A stretch of 52,371 nt of DNA from Vulcanococcus sp. (lineage in GTDB: Bacteria; Cyanobacteriota; Cyanobacteriia; PCC-6307; Cyanobiaceae). Each line of letters opens with the position of its first letter. Within the stretch, counting starts at the first letter, position 1. The DNA is taken from the NCBI GenBank assembly GCA_019264575.1, contig JAHUZV010000023.1, positions 1 through 52,371 on the forward strand, read 5' to 3'. The position numbers were made by a program, and so were the translations under genes. Shown piece by piece: positions 7,388 to 15,364 of the stretch. The notes beneath the pieces were generated by a model. It was not told the DNA's origin and ran no database searches. It was given only the letters and a program-made list of their open reading frames with translations.

Positions 7388-7902
7388 ACGCTTCTCTCAG
7401 CTTGGGCGGCGAGCTCGATCTGTTGCTGCCGATCACCGCTCTGTTGCCGGTCACCGCACTGTTGCTGGTGAGCCAGAGCAACCCTTACCAAACCCTGGTG
7501 CTGCGGGGAATTCTGGGATCTGTAGCCACGCTGCTCTACGCCTTGCTTGGGGCACCGGATGTGGCACTCACCGAGGCCTTGGTGGGCACATTGCTCTCCA
7601 CCACGCTTTACGCCGTGGCCCTGCGGTCTTCAATGGCCCTGCGGCTTGAAGATCGCCGCTCCCAGCCCGATCCCAGCCGTGATGCATTGCTTTTGGCTTG
7701 GATCACACCGTTGCATCTGCGGCTGCGCTGGCAGCGCAGCGATGAAGCGGGCCAGAACGCCAGCCATGGCTGGCTGAACGACAACGGCCAACTGGTGCTG
7801 CTGCAACCGCCCCTGCGCCGGCAACTGCAGCACTGCCCGGGCTACGCCGCATGGCGCGCCAGCGGCGGCGAACTGCACCTGGCTTCTGAATCCCAACCAT
7901 GA
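7384..7902 (+). CDS. mrpA: Short Mrp subunit A-like protein (DUF4040/MbhD-type)
   Basis: A 172-residue protein. The N-terminal 80 residues hold two to three membrane segments with RGILGSVATLLYALLGAPDV and ALTEALVGTLLSTTLYAVAL, the MbhD/DUF4040 module found near the end of full-length MrpA. The usual roughly 500-residue NuoL-like front part is absent, as in other cyanobacterial mrp operons. The C-terminal 85 residues are soluble, rich in Arg, Gln and Trp, and I recognise no domain there. It is translationally coupled to mrpG and mrpB. The name mrpA follows cyanobacterial usage. Confidence 0.78.
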   Translation: MNASLSLGGELDLLLPITALLPVTALLLVSQSNPYQTLVLRGILGSVATLLYALLGAPDVALTEALVGTLLSTTLYAVALRSSMALRLEDRRSQPDPSRDALLLAWITPLHLRLRWQRSDEAGQNASHGWLNDNGQLVLLQPPLRRQLQHCPGYAAWRASGGELHLASESQP

Positions 7903-8558
7903 CCTGGCTGTATCTGCTGGCGGCCATCGCCCTGTTTGCGGCTCCACTGGCCAGCCCCCTGCCGGATTCCACAGGAATCGCGCCGTTGATCGAAGCGCTC
8001 ACGGCGCAAACCCAGGTTCCCAACCTCGTTTCGGGCGTGATCCTGCACACGCGCCTGTTCGACACGGTGGCGGAAGTGGTGGTGTTCACCCTGGCGGCCA
8101 TCGGGGTGCGCATCGTTCTGGCGGGTGATCCGGAGCGCAAACGCATTCGTTCACTCGACGACGCGCCCTCGCAAGTGCTGTGTGAACTGGGGTCCATCAT
8201 CGCCGCGCTGGTGGCTGTGGAGCTGGCGCTGCGCGGACATCTCAGCCCAGGCGGTGGTTTTGCGGCTGGAGTGGCCGGGGGCTCTGCCATCGGCCTACTA
8301 CTGATCAGTGGCGGCGCGGATCGCAGTGAACGGCTCTACAAGCTCTACCGCGCTGATCTCTGGGAAAAGGCGGCGGTGGTGGGCTTCCTGCTTGTGGCGT
8401 TGATCAGCCTGGTGGGCCTGGATCCAGCGTCGGGCCGCTTCGGCAGCCTGCTGAGCGGCGGCTGGATTCCGTTGCTGAATGTGTTGGTGGCCGTCAAGGT
8501 GACGCTCGGCTCCTGGGCGATGGTGCAACGGCTGGTGCGACACCGAGGCCTGCTCTGA
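7899..8558 (+). CDS. mrpB: Mrp antiporter subunit B
   Basis: Last gene of the mrp operon, 219 residues. An N-terminal segment resembling the MbhE-type end of MrpA (residues 1-75, with VVVFTLAAIGVRIVL) is followed by the MrpB domain carrying LRGHLSPGGGFAAGVAGGSA near residues 110-130. The glycine-rich HLSPGGGFAGG-type motif is diagnostic of MrpB. There are about six membrane segments. It overlaps the short mrpA by four bases. About 80 bases separate it from bicA, with no clear terminator, so some readthrough into bicA is possible. Confidence 0.87.
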   Translation: MTWLYLLAAIALFAAPLASPLPDSTGIAPLIEALTAQTQVPNLVSGVILHTRLFDTVAEVVVFTLAAIGVRIVLAGDPERKRIRSLDDAPSQVLCELGSIIAALVAVELALRGHLSPGGGFAAGVAGGSAIGLLLISGGADRSERLYKLYRADLWEKAAVVGFLLVALISLVGLDPASGRFGSLLSGGWIPLLNVLVAVKVTLGSWAMVQRLVRHRGLL

Positions 8559-8640
8559 TCACCGAACCCTGTAACGGCAGAACCCCACCCATATTCCGCG
8601 CGCACTCCCTAAGGTTCCGCGCCAACCCTGTTCTGTTGCG

Positions 8641-10326
8641 ATGACATCCGCCTCGGCCCCACCCGGGCGTTCACCGCTGCGGGTGCTGAATCACATCAGC
8701 ACCAACAACATCAAAGGTGATCTGTTCGGCGGCGTGACCGCCGCTGTGATCGCCCTGCCCATGGCCCTCGCCTTCGGTGTGGCCTCGGGTGCCGGCGCTG
8801 CTGCCGGTCTCTGGGGCGCCGTGCTGGTGGGTCTGTTCGCCGCCCTGTTCGGCGGTACCCCCACCCTGATCTCCGAGCCCACAGGGCCGATGACCGTGGT
8901 GATGACGGCCGTCATCGCCAGCCTCACCGCCAGCGACCCCGAAAACGGGCTGGCTATGGCCTTCACCGTGGTGATGCTGGCCGGCCTGTTCCAGATCGCC
9001 TTCGGCTTCCTCAAGCTGGGCCGCTACATCACCCAGATGCCGTACACGGTGATCTCGGGCTTCATGAGCGGGATTGGCTTCATCCTGATCATTCTTCAGC
9101 TTGGGCCCTTCCTGGGGCAGGCCATCCCCAAGGGTGGGGTGATTGGCACCCTGCAAGCCCTGCCTCAGCTGATCAGCAGCGCGCGACCAGGCGAAGTGGT
9201 GCTGGCCGTGATCACCCTGGCGATTCTCTGGCTCACCCCCGGCAAGGTGAAGAAGATCGCCCCGCCCCAGCTGATCGCCCTGGTGGTCGGCACGATCCTG
9301 TCGCTCACACTGCTGAGCGGAGGTGGTGAAGAAATCCGCCGCATCGGCGAGATCGCCTCGGGCTTCCCGCAGCTGCGCACGCCCTATTTCGATCTGCCGC
9401 ACCTCAGCCGCATGCTGATTGATGCAGCCGTGTTGGGCATGCTCGGCTGCATCGATGCGCTGCTCACCGCCGTGGTCGCTGACAGCATCACCCGCACCGA
9501 GCACGACTCCAACAAGGAGCTGATCGGCCAAGGCCTGGGCAACATCGCTTCCGGCCTGTTCGGTGGCATCGCCGGTGCCGGCGCCACCATGGGCACCGTG
9601 GTGAACATTCAGGCCGGCGGGCGCAGCGCCCTCTCAGGCATCAGCCGCGCCGTGATCCTGATGGTGGTGATTCTGGCCTTCACCGGCGTGGCGGCGCAGA
9701 TTCCCCAGGCCGTGCTGGCCGGTATCGCCCTGAAGGTGGGTGTCGACATCGTCGACTGGGGCTTCATCAAGCGGGCCCACCGCATCTCGATCAGCGGCGC
9801 GCTGATCATGTATCTGGTGATCGCCCTCACCGTGCTGGTGGATCTGATCGCCGCCGTGGGCATCGGCGTGTTCATCGCCAACATCCTCACGATCGACAAG
9901 ATGAGCGCTCTGCAAAGCAAAAGCGTGAAGTCGATCAGCACCGGCGACGGTGACCTCGACATCAGCGATGAGGAGCGCCGCCTGCTCGATCAGGGCCGCG
10001 GCCAGGTGCTGCTGTTCCAATTGAACGGCGCCATGATCTTTGGCGTGGCGAAGGCGATCGGCCGCGAGCACAACGCCATTGGCGAGTGCAAAGCGGTGGT
10101 GTTTGATCTCACCGAGGTGTCGCACCTGGGCGTGACCGCCGCTCTGGCGGTGGAGAACGCTGTGGAAGAGGCGATTGAAAAGGGCCGCGAGGTGTATGTG
10201 GTGGGAGCCAATGGCACCACCCAGCGCCGCCTCGAAAAACTTGGGCTCTTCCAGAAGCTGCCCACTGAGCGCACCAGCGTCAGCCGCCGCGAGGCTCTGC
10301 AACAGGCCGTGGGCGCCTTGGCCTAA
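8641..10326 (+). CDS. bicA: BicA-type Na+-dependent bicarbonate transporter (SulP family)
   Basis: A 561-residue SulP transporter that should import HCO3- with Na+ across the plasma membrane, giving high-flux, lower-affinity supply for carbon fixation. The N-terminal NIKGDLFGGVTAAVIALPMA, the segment GGTPTLISEPTGPMTVV, and LGCIDALLTAVVADSITRTE near residue 280 closely follow characterised cyanobacterial BicA, including residues linked to Na+ and substrate binding in this family. The cytoplasmic C-terminal STAS domain covers about residues 430-561 (GQVLLFQLNGAMIFGVAKA). The gene follows mrpB by about 80 bases and is closed by a strong terminator. Its neighbours (Na+ exporters) fit a Na+-coupled carrier. 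A sulfate transporter of the same superfamily is the alternative, but the similarity to BicA is much closer. Confidence 0.93.
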   Translation: MTSASAPPGRSPLRVLNHISTNNIKGDLFGGVTAAVIALPMALAFGVASGAGAAAGLWGAVLVGLFAALFGGTPTLISEPTGPMTVVMTAVIASLTASDPENGLAMAFTVVMLAGLFQIAFGFLKLGRYITQMPYTVISGFMSGIGFILIILQLGPFLGQAIPKGGVIGTLQALPQLISSARPGEVVLAVITLAILWLTPGKVKKIAPPQLIALVVGTILSLTLLSGGGEEIRRIGEIASGFPQLRTPYFDLPHLSRMLIDAAVLGMLGCIDALLTAVVADSITRTEHDSNKELIGQGLGNIASGLFGGIAGAGATMGTVVNIQAGGRSALSGISRAVILMVVILAFTGVAAQIPQAVLAGIALKVGVDIVDWGFIKRAHRISISGALIMYLVIALTVLVDLIAAVGIGVFIANILTIDKMSALQSKSVKSISTGDGDLDISDEERRLLDQGRGQVLLFQLNGAMIFGVAKAIGREHNAIGECKAVVFDLTEVSHLGVTAALAVENAVEEAIEKGREVYVVGANGTTQRRLEKLGLFQKLPTERTSVSRREALQQAVGALA

Positions 10327-10347
10327 ACCCAAGCCACCCCGACCCCA

Positions 10348-10376
10348 GGGCATCCATTCGCTGGATGCCCTTTTTT
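10348..10376 (+). terminator. Intrinsic terminator after bicA
   Basis: An 8-bp perfect GC-rich stem (10348-10355 with 10363-10370), a 7-base loop and six T (10371-10376) lie 22 bases after the bicA stop. This is a standard rho-independent terminator. Only 27 bases then remain before psiE copy 2, so that gene needs a promoter within or just after the terminator, or readthrough. Confidence 0.93.
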
Positions 10377-10403
10377 CATGCAACGTTCTGCCCTCACCTG
10401 CCG

Positions 10404-10853
10404 ATGAAGCTCTTCGACGACAAGCAGTTCCTCAGCGCCATCCATGGCTATGAGCGGCAACTGGCCAAGCTGTTGGCCTTGCTGCTGGCGGTGGTGGTGG
10501 GGATTGCTGCGCTGGAGCTGCTGGTGGAAACCGGCGTGACGGTCGTACAGCGGCAGACCAATTGGTTTGACGGCAGCCTGATCAAGCTGCTCGATCGGCT
10601 GCTGCTCATCTTCATCGCCCTGGAAGTGCTCCAGAACGTGACCGCCTACCTGCGCGATCAGGTGGTGCAGATCGAACTGGTGCTGCTCACCGCCCTCACG
10701 GCCGTGGCCCGAAAGGTGATCGTGCTGCCGCCCGGCACCGAAAACAAGCCGGCCCTGATGGCGGGCTTCGGGGTGATCGTGGTGGGGCTAGCGGCCGCCT
10801 ACTGGCTGGTGCGGCAGGCACGCCGTGATCATCAGCCCGCCCAACCCTCTTAA
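10404..10853 (+). CDS. PsiE-family membrane protein, copy 2
   Basis: A 149-residue paralogue of the protein at 1457-1909, with the same four-helix pattern and an identical 73-residue core. This copy has the GC-rich codon use of the rest of the window, so the two genes have been diverging at synonymous sites while the protein was held nearly constant. The ATG at 10404 gives the start MKLFDDKQFLSAIHGYERQL, which aligns end to end with copy 1. A longer form from 10365 would begin in the bicA terminator and is unlikely. A sigma factor gene follows on the same strand after 241 bases. Family function is unknown; the name comes from phosphate-starvation induction of E. coli psiE. Confidence 0.86.
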   Translation: MKLFDDKQFLSAIHGYERQLAKLLALLLAVVVGIAALELLVETGVTVVQRQTNWFDGSLIKLLDRLLLIFIALEVLQNVTAYLRDQVVQIELVLLTALTAVARKVIVLPPGTENKPALMAGFGVIVVGLAAAYWLVRQARRDHQPAQPS

Positions 10854-11094
10854 TCGCCGGAATTAGGCGGGTTGATGAACATCAACACCAACCGGATTAG
10901 GAATGCGTTAAGTGTTGGCGTGATGCAAGCAAAGCAGATCCAGCCCAAGGAGAGATCTCAAGGCGCGCAAGGGGTCTGCAGGATTGATCAGCTGCACTGA
11001 TCGAGGCGATTGCAGTTGCTGCATCAACGCCGAAACCCACCCAGCCCGGCGCAGATGTCCTTAACGTTTCGCCACCCCACAGACATCTCTCTCG
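10854..11094. other. Non-coding interval between psiE copy 2 and the sigma gene
   Basis: About 240 bases without a supported gene. A short palindrome GTTGATGAACATCAAC (near 10872-10887) is visible. I see no clear -35/-10 pair and no terminator with a T-run. It probably carries the promoter of the downstream sigma gene. Confidence 0.5.
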
Positions 11095-12066
11095 ATGCCT
11101 GCGCCACAGAAGCTCCGCAAAGGAGACTGCGACGCAATCAGCCGGCACCTGCGTGCCATCGGCCGTATTCCGCTCCTCTCCGCTGAAGAGGAAATCAGCC
11201 TGGGCCGCGCCGTGCAAAACGGACGGCGCTTGCTCGAAGCGGCCGAGGAAATGAAACTCCGCTCCGGCGGCCAAGCACCCAGCCTGGAGGCTTGGGCCAG
11301 CAACGTGCAGCTCACGCCACGCCAGCTGCAGCGCGAACTGAAGCTGGCGGAACGCGCCAGTGAGCGCATGGTCACCGCAAACCTGCGGCTGGTGGTGAGC
11401 CTGGCTCGCCGCATCAGCCACCGGCGCCTCGATCTGGAAGATCTGATCCAGGAGGGCACCCTCGGCCTGATCCGGGCCGTGCAGCGTTTTGACCCCACCC
11501 GCGGCTACAAGTTCTCCACCTACGCCACCTGGTGGATTCGGGAGGGCATGGGCCGTGCCCTGCAACAGCAGAGCCGCAGCATCCGCCTGCCAGCACATAT
11601 GCAGGATCGCCTGCAGCGCTTGCGCCGCTGCCAGCAAGAGCTGCGCCAGATGCTCGGCCGTGAACCCAACCTCGAGGAGCTGGCTGAAGCCACCGAGCTC
11701 AAACCGCTCGATATCCGCGAAGCCCTGTTCCGCGCCCAGGAACCCCTGAGCCTCGATAGCAGCCACGGCCCGGAAGACGACCTACGCCTGCTCGACTCCC
11801 TGCGCTGCGACGCCCAGCTCCCCAGCGATCAACTCACCGCCGCCCATCTGCAAACCGACCTTGTCGCCCTGCTCGATGAGCTGCCGGAGCAGGAGGCTGA
11901 GTTGCTGCGGCTGCGCTACGGCATCGATCAGCCCAGCCCAATGAACCTCAGTGCCGTGGCCCGGCAGATGGGGCTCAGCCGCGACCAGGCCCGCGGCATG
12001 GAACGGCGCGCCAATGCAGCGATCCGCCGCCTCTCCGATCGCGTGATCGACTACCTAGAGGCCTAA
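11095..12066 (+). CDS. RpoD-family (sigma-70) sigma factor, copy 2
   Basis: A 323-residue sigma factor, the same length as the one at 1981-2952. Region 1.2 is near residues 15-45, with AIGRIPLLSAEEEISLGRAV. Region 2 includes DLIQEGTLGLIRAVQRFDPT and YKFSTYATWWIREGM. Region 4.2 has LSAVARQMGLSRDQARGMER. The recognition helix shares the unusual RD-x-ARG-x-ERR pattern with copy 1, but neighbouring positions differ, so the two may not read identical promoters. Conservation between the two sigma factors is clearly lower than between the two PsiE proteins. The stop is only 11 bases before bioA, so the two genes are probably one transcript. It is an alternative rather than primary sigma factor, judged from its size and lack of a long N-terminal region 1.1. 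Confidence 0.9.
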   Translation: MPAPQKLRKGDCDAISRHLRAIGRIPLLSAEEEISLGRAVQNGRRLLEAAEEMKLRSGGQAPSLEAWASNVQLTPRQLQRELKLAERASERMVTANLRLVVSLARRISHRRLDLEDLIQEGTLGLIRAVQRFDPTRGYKFSTYATWWIREGMGRALQQQSRSIRLPAHMQDRLQRLRRCQQELRQMLGREPNLEELAEATELKPLDIREALFRAQEPLSLDSSHGPEDDLRLLDSLRCDAQLPSDQLTAAHLQTDLVALLDELPEQEAELLRLRYGIDQPSPMNLSAVARQMGLSRDQARGMERRANAAIRRLSDRVIDYLEA

Positions 12067-12077
12067 GGCATCACCCC

Positions 12078-13349
12078 ATGAGCTGGCACCCCCACCTTTG
12101 GCATCCCACCACCCAGGTGGCCACCAGCCCAGTTCCCCTGCAAGTGGCGCGCGCCCGCGGTTGCGTGCTCGAACTGCAGGATGGGCGCCAGCTCATCGAT
12201 GCGATCAGCAGCTGGTGGGTCACCCTGCACGGCCACGCCGAACCCTCGATCGCTGCCGCCATCGGCCGCCAGGCCCTGCAGCTGGAGCAGGTGATCTTTG
12301 CCAACTTCAGCCACCAGCCGGCTGAACAGCTCGCCACACGGCTTGCCGCCCTCACCGGGCTTGAGCGGTTGTTTTTCTCCGACAACGGCTCCACCGCCGT
12401 GGAGGTGGCCCTCAAGATCGCCTGGCAGTGGTGGCGCAACCAGGGCAGTGATCGTCGCCAATTGATTGCCTTTGAGGGGGCGTATCACGGCGACACCTTC
12501 GGGGCGATGGCCGTGGGGGATCGGTCGGTGTTCACCGCCCCCTTCAACGACCTGCTCTTTGATGTGGCCCGCATCAGCTGGCCGCACACCCACTGGGGTG
12601 ATGCCACGGTGGAGGAGCGGGAAGCTCAAGCGCTGCAGCAGCTGGAACAAGCTCTCGCGGTGCCCACCGCGGCCGTGATCCTGGAGCCCCTGATTCAGGG
12701 AGCCGCCGGCATGCACATGGTGCGGCCCAGCTTTCTGCGGGCGGTGCAAGAACGGGCGCAGGCTCACGGTGCATTGCTGATCGCCGATGAGGTGATGACC
12801 GGTTTCGGGCGCACCGGCGCCTTATTCGGCTGCCAGCGCGCAGGGCTGAAGCCCGATCTGATGGCCCTCTCCAAAGGGCTCACCGGTGGCTTCCTGCCCA
12901 TGGGAGCGACCATGGCGAGCGAGCGCTTGTACCGCGGCTTCATCAGCGAAACGCCGGAACAAACCTTCTTCCACGGCCACAGCTTCACCGCCAACCCCCT
13001 GGGCTGCGCCGCCGCCCTCGCCAGCCTTGATCTGCTGCAGCACGACCCCGTGCGCTACCAGCAGTTCAATACGCGCCACATTCCGCTGCTGGAAGAGTTA
13101 GCGCAGCTGCCGCTGGTAAAGCGAATCCGCTGCCAGGGAACCGTGGCCGCCTTTGAACTCGAGGCCGGCAGCACCAGTTATCTCAATCCGATCGGCAAAC
13201 AACTGCAGCGCCATTGCCTCGATCACGGGGTGTATCTACGGCCCCTGGGCAACGTGGTGTATCTGCTGCCGCCGCTCTCGATCAGCGACGCGCAATTGGA
13301 ACAGTGCTACGCCGCGATCCGATCGGGAATTGAGGCCCTCAGCCCCTGA
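12078..13349 (+). CDS. bioA: Adenosylmethionine-8-amino-7-oxononanoate aminotransferase
   Basis: A 423-residue PLP-dependent class-III aminotransferase that makes 7,8-diaminopelargonate from 8-amino-7-oxononanoate (KAPA) in biotin synthesis. BioA hallmarks are visible: DAISSWWVTLHGHAEPSI near residues 40-57, FFSDNGSTAVEVALKIAWQW near residues 98-117, the cofactor region IADEVMTGFGRTG near residue 240, and the Schiff-base lysine in LMALSKGLTGGFLPMGATM near residue 265. The WW and GSTAVE motifs separate it from ornithine or GSA aminotransferases. It starts 11 bases after the sigma gene, an unusual partner for a biotin gene. No other biotin genes are in the window. Confidence 0.92.
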   Translation: MSWHPHLWHPTTQVATSPVPLQVARARGCVLELQDGRQLIDAISSWWVTLHGHAEPSIAAAIGRQALQLEQVIFANFSHQPAEQLATRLAALTGLERLFFSDNGSTAVEVALKIAWQWWRNQGSDRRQLIAFEGAYHGDTFGAMAVGDRSVFTAPFNDLLFDVARISWPHTHWGDATVEEREAQALQQLEQALAVPTAAVILEPLIQGAAGMHMVRPSFLRAVQERAQAHGALLIADEVMTGFGRTGALFGCQRAGLKPDLMALSKGLTGGFLPMGATMASERLYRGFISETPEQTFFHGHSFTANPLGCAAALASLDLLQHDPVRYQQFNTRHIPLLEELAQLPLVKRIRCQGTVAAFELEAGSTSYLNPIGKQLQRHCLDHGVYLRPLGNVVYLLPPLSISDAQLEQCYAAIRSGIEALSP

Positions 13350-13413
13350 AACAAAGGCTTGACGCCGCCACGCCATCCGATACAAAAGCCTCACGGACGC
13401 CTGCGATCTGGCC

Positions 13414-13656
13414 ATGCCTGACACCTTCGCCCTGCTGCTGGCCGCCGGCATCATCGGCACCTCGGTGGCCCTCGCCAGCGCCATCCTGTTTGATGAGGCC
13501 CGGGGCCGCCAACGCACGATCGAGCACTACCGCAAGCTCGAGCGCGAACGGATCCTGCGGGTGCGGCGTTTGCACAATCAAGTGGAGCGCCAGCCCAACC
13601 GCGGGCGCGGCAGCTGGGATCACTACCTCGAAGGCAAAAATCAGCGCGCTGCCTGA
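13414..13656 (+). CDS. Small conserved-looking membrane protein, unknown function
   Basis: An 80-residue protein with a single N-terminal membrane segment (about residues 4-24, FALLLAAGIIGTSVALASAI). It is followed by a strongly charged, Arg-rich helix (residues 28-60) and a short tail. It lies between bioA and the convergent cupS gene with a two-base gap to the latter. No family is recognised. The topology would place a basic helix in the cytoplasm. It is supported as a gene by its clean start, membrane segment and close fit between neighbours. Confidence 0.65.
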   Translation: MPDTFALLLAAGIIGTSVALASAILFDEARGRQRTIEHYRKLERERILRVRRLHNQVERQPNRGRGSWDHYLEGKNQRAA

Positions 13657-13658
13657 GT

Positions 13659-14060
13659 TCAGCCTGGCAAGATCACCCGATCAATCACGTGCACCACGCC
13701 GTTGTCGCACACCACATCGGCGGTCACCACGGTGGCGTTTTTCACCTCAAAGGGATCTTTGCTGCGGATTGGAATCGGAGCACCTTCCAGGCTGTCCCAG
13801 TTGTCTGCAGCCACCAGCTGCTCGCGGCTATGAGCACCCGAGAGCACGTGATATTTGAGGATCCGCGCCAACTGCGGCGGGTTATCCACCAGGGTTTGCA
13901 CCGTGCCTGGCGGCAAGGCTGCAAAGGCGTCGTCCACCGGGGCAAACACCGTGAAGGGGCCAGGGCCCTCCAGCGCCTCGCGCAGACCGGCGGCATCCAC
14001 GGCAGCCAGCAGGGTGTTGAACACCCCCACGGAAGCGGCGGTTTTGAGAATCGAAGCCAT
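13659..14060 (-). CDS. cupS: CupS, fasciclin-domain subunit of NDH-1(3)
   Basis: A 133-residue protein made of one FAS1 (fasciclin) domain: [20 protein letters not shown] at about residues 33-52, [12 protein letters not shown] near 65-76, and the closing [14 protein letters not shown]. Its stop-start coupling to cupA (they share base 14060) and the order ndhF3-ndhD3-cupA-cupS identify it as CupS, the small fasciclin-like subunit of the inducible CO2-uptake complex NDH-1(3). In isolation it would be called only a fasciclin-domain protein; the operon decides it. It has no signal peptide, which fits a cytoplasmic-side subunit and differs from the secreted FAS1 proteins of cell adhesion. Confidence 0.9.
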   Translation of the reverse strand: MASILKTAASVGVFNTLLAAVDAAGLREALEGPGPFTVFAPVDDAFAALPPGTVQTLVDNPPQLARILKYHVLSGAHSREQLVAADNWDSLEGAPIPIRSKDPFEVKNATVVTADVVCDNGVVHVIDRVILPG

Positions 14061-15364
14061 CAGCGGTAGTCCTGGGATTGAATATCGGCTAGGCGGGCCT
14101 CCGGCCGCAGGAAGCGATCCATCTGCGCTTCAAAGAAGCGCCGATTCGCCATCAGGTGCTCGGGGTTGGTGTCATCCAGCGGATACAGCAGTGCGCAGCG
14201 CAGGGCCTGAATCACCGCTGAGGTGACGTTGTACATCGAGCGCTGGAAGGTGATCCCCAGCTGCACAAGCTCATCCTCCTCGCCGCGTTTGTGCTCCCTA
14301 TAGATCTCCTTGAGATAAGGAGGCAGGAAATGCAGCATGTCCTGCATCAGCAGGGTGGGAGGTATGCCGGCTGAACCCACGGGGAACACATCGGCATAAA
14401 GGATGCCGTAGTGGAAATCCGCCTGATCCGCTGGCACCTGGCCGGCCTGGGCGTTGTAGCTCTTGGTGCCGCGGAAGGGTGCGGTGCGGTAAAACACCGC
14501 CTCCACGTAAGGCAGAGCAGCCTCATAGAGCCAGTTGAAACCCTCGCTCTTAGGGATAATTTCGTAGCACTCGTCGCCGATATAAACGTGGTGGTAGATG
14601 GGGCGACCAGCCACGGCGAAGATGCCGTTCACGAGGAAATCCATCGCATCGGGCACGCCCTTGAAGCCACCCTCGTCGTAGATATCACTCATCTCGAAGA
14701 ACACCGGCGCCATCACCTCCCAGAAGAGGCCGAGGTTGGCGGTGGTGCTGAGCTGGCGCACCTGTTCCAGGAACATGTCCGGGAACAGTGCATACAGCCC
14801 AAGCATCAGGGGGTTGCCCTTGAAGTAGGCCTTGATCGCCCGATCGGCGTTGGCCTTGTAGGCGTCGCTTTCGAGGTAGTCGTTGAAGCGGCCGCCCATG
14901 CCCTGGTGCCAGAGCATGGCCTGCATGCAGGCCTCGGCAAACTCCATATTCACCCGGTCGTGCCAGAGGTGATGCAGCAGCTTGGGCATGCGGCCGGCTT
15001 CGCCGCGCTCCATGAACTCCAGCAGTTCCGGATGCGCCTTCTCACCGCCGCGCCAGATGCGCAGCTGTGATTGATCGCCCGCATAGCTGTTGGGGCGATC
15101 CAGATACTCCTGGGAGATGAAGTATTTGAAAGCCGGCAGCGGATTGAGGAACACCCGCTCAGCGATGTAGAGCAGGTCGCGCCAATAGAAGTCCATCGGC
15201 ACGGCGTAAGCCTTGTAGATACCGATGATCTGTTTGAGGTTCTCCGGCGTATCGGGCAGCATCGAGCCGCCAGCCTCGAGCCGATGGATCACATCGGCGT
15301 AGCGGTGGGTGGAGGGTGGAATCAACGGAGCCTTGATGCGCTCCGAGGCGACGGTGGCAGTCAT
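14060..15364 (-). CDS. cupA: CupA (ChpY), CO2-hydrating subunit of NDH-1(3)
   Basis: A 434-residue soluble protein that, docked on NdhF3/NdhD3, hydrates CO2 to HCO3- in a directional, energised reaction on the cytoplasmic face of the thylakoid. The motif [20 protein letters not shown] (residues 131-150) holds a His and an Arg five residues apart. In the solved NDH-1 CO2-uptake complex a His and an Arg at this spacing coordinate the zinc; matching them here is inference from spacing. The paralogue CupB at 36581-37723 is 54 residues shorter and keeps the HLNHDR version. The start overlaps ndhD3 by four bases and the stop meets cupS. Confidence 0.93.
   Translation of the reverse strand: MTATVASERIKAPLIPPSTHRYADVIHRLEAGGSMLPDTPENLKQIIGIYKAYAVPMDFYWRDLLYIAERVFLNPLPAFKYFISQEYLDRPNSYAGDQSQLRIWRGGEKAHPELLEFMERGEAGRMPKLLHHLWHDRVNMEFAEACMQAMLWHQGMGGRFNDYLESDAYKANADRAIKAYFKGNPLMLGLYALFPDMFLEQVRQLSTTANLGLFWEVMAPVFFEMSDIYDEGGFKGVPDAMDFLVNGIFAVAGRPIYHHVYIGDECYEIIPKSEGFNWLYEAALPYVEAVFYRTAPFRGTKSYNAQAGQVPADQADFHYGILYADVFPVGSAGIPPTLLMQDMLHFLPPYLKEIYREHKRGEEDELVQLGITFQRSMYNVTSAVIQALRCALLYPLDDTNPEHLMANRRFFEAQMDRFLRPEARLADIQSQDYR

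Noticed and set aside
12078..13349. Class-III aminotransferase as GSA aminomutase (hemL)
   Set aside because: The WW motif and SDNGSTAVE block are BioA-specific, and the protein lacks the GSA aminomutase pattern.
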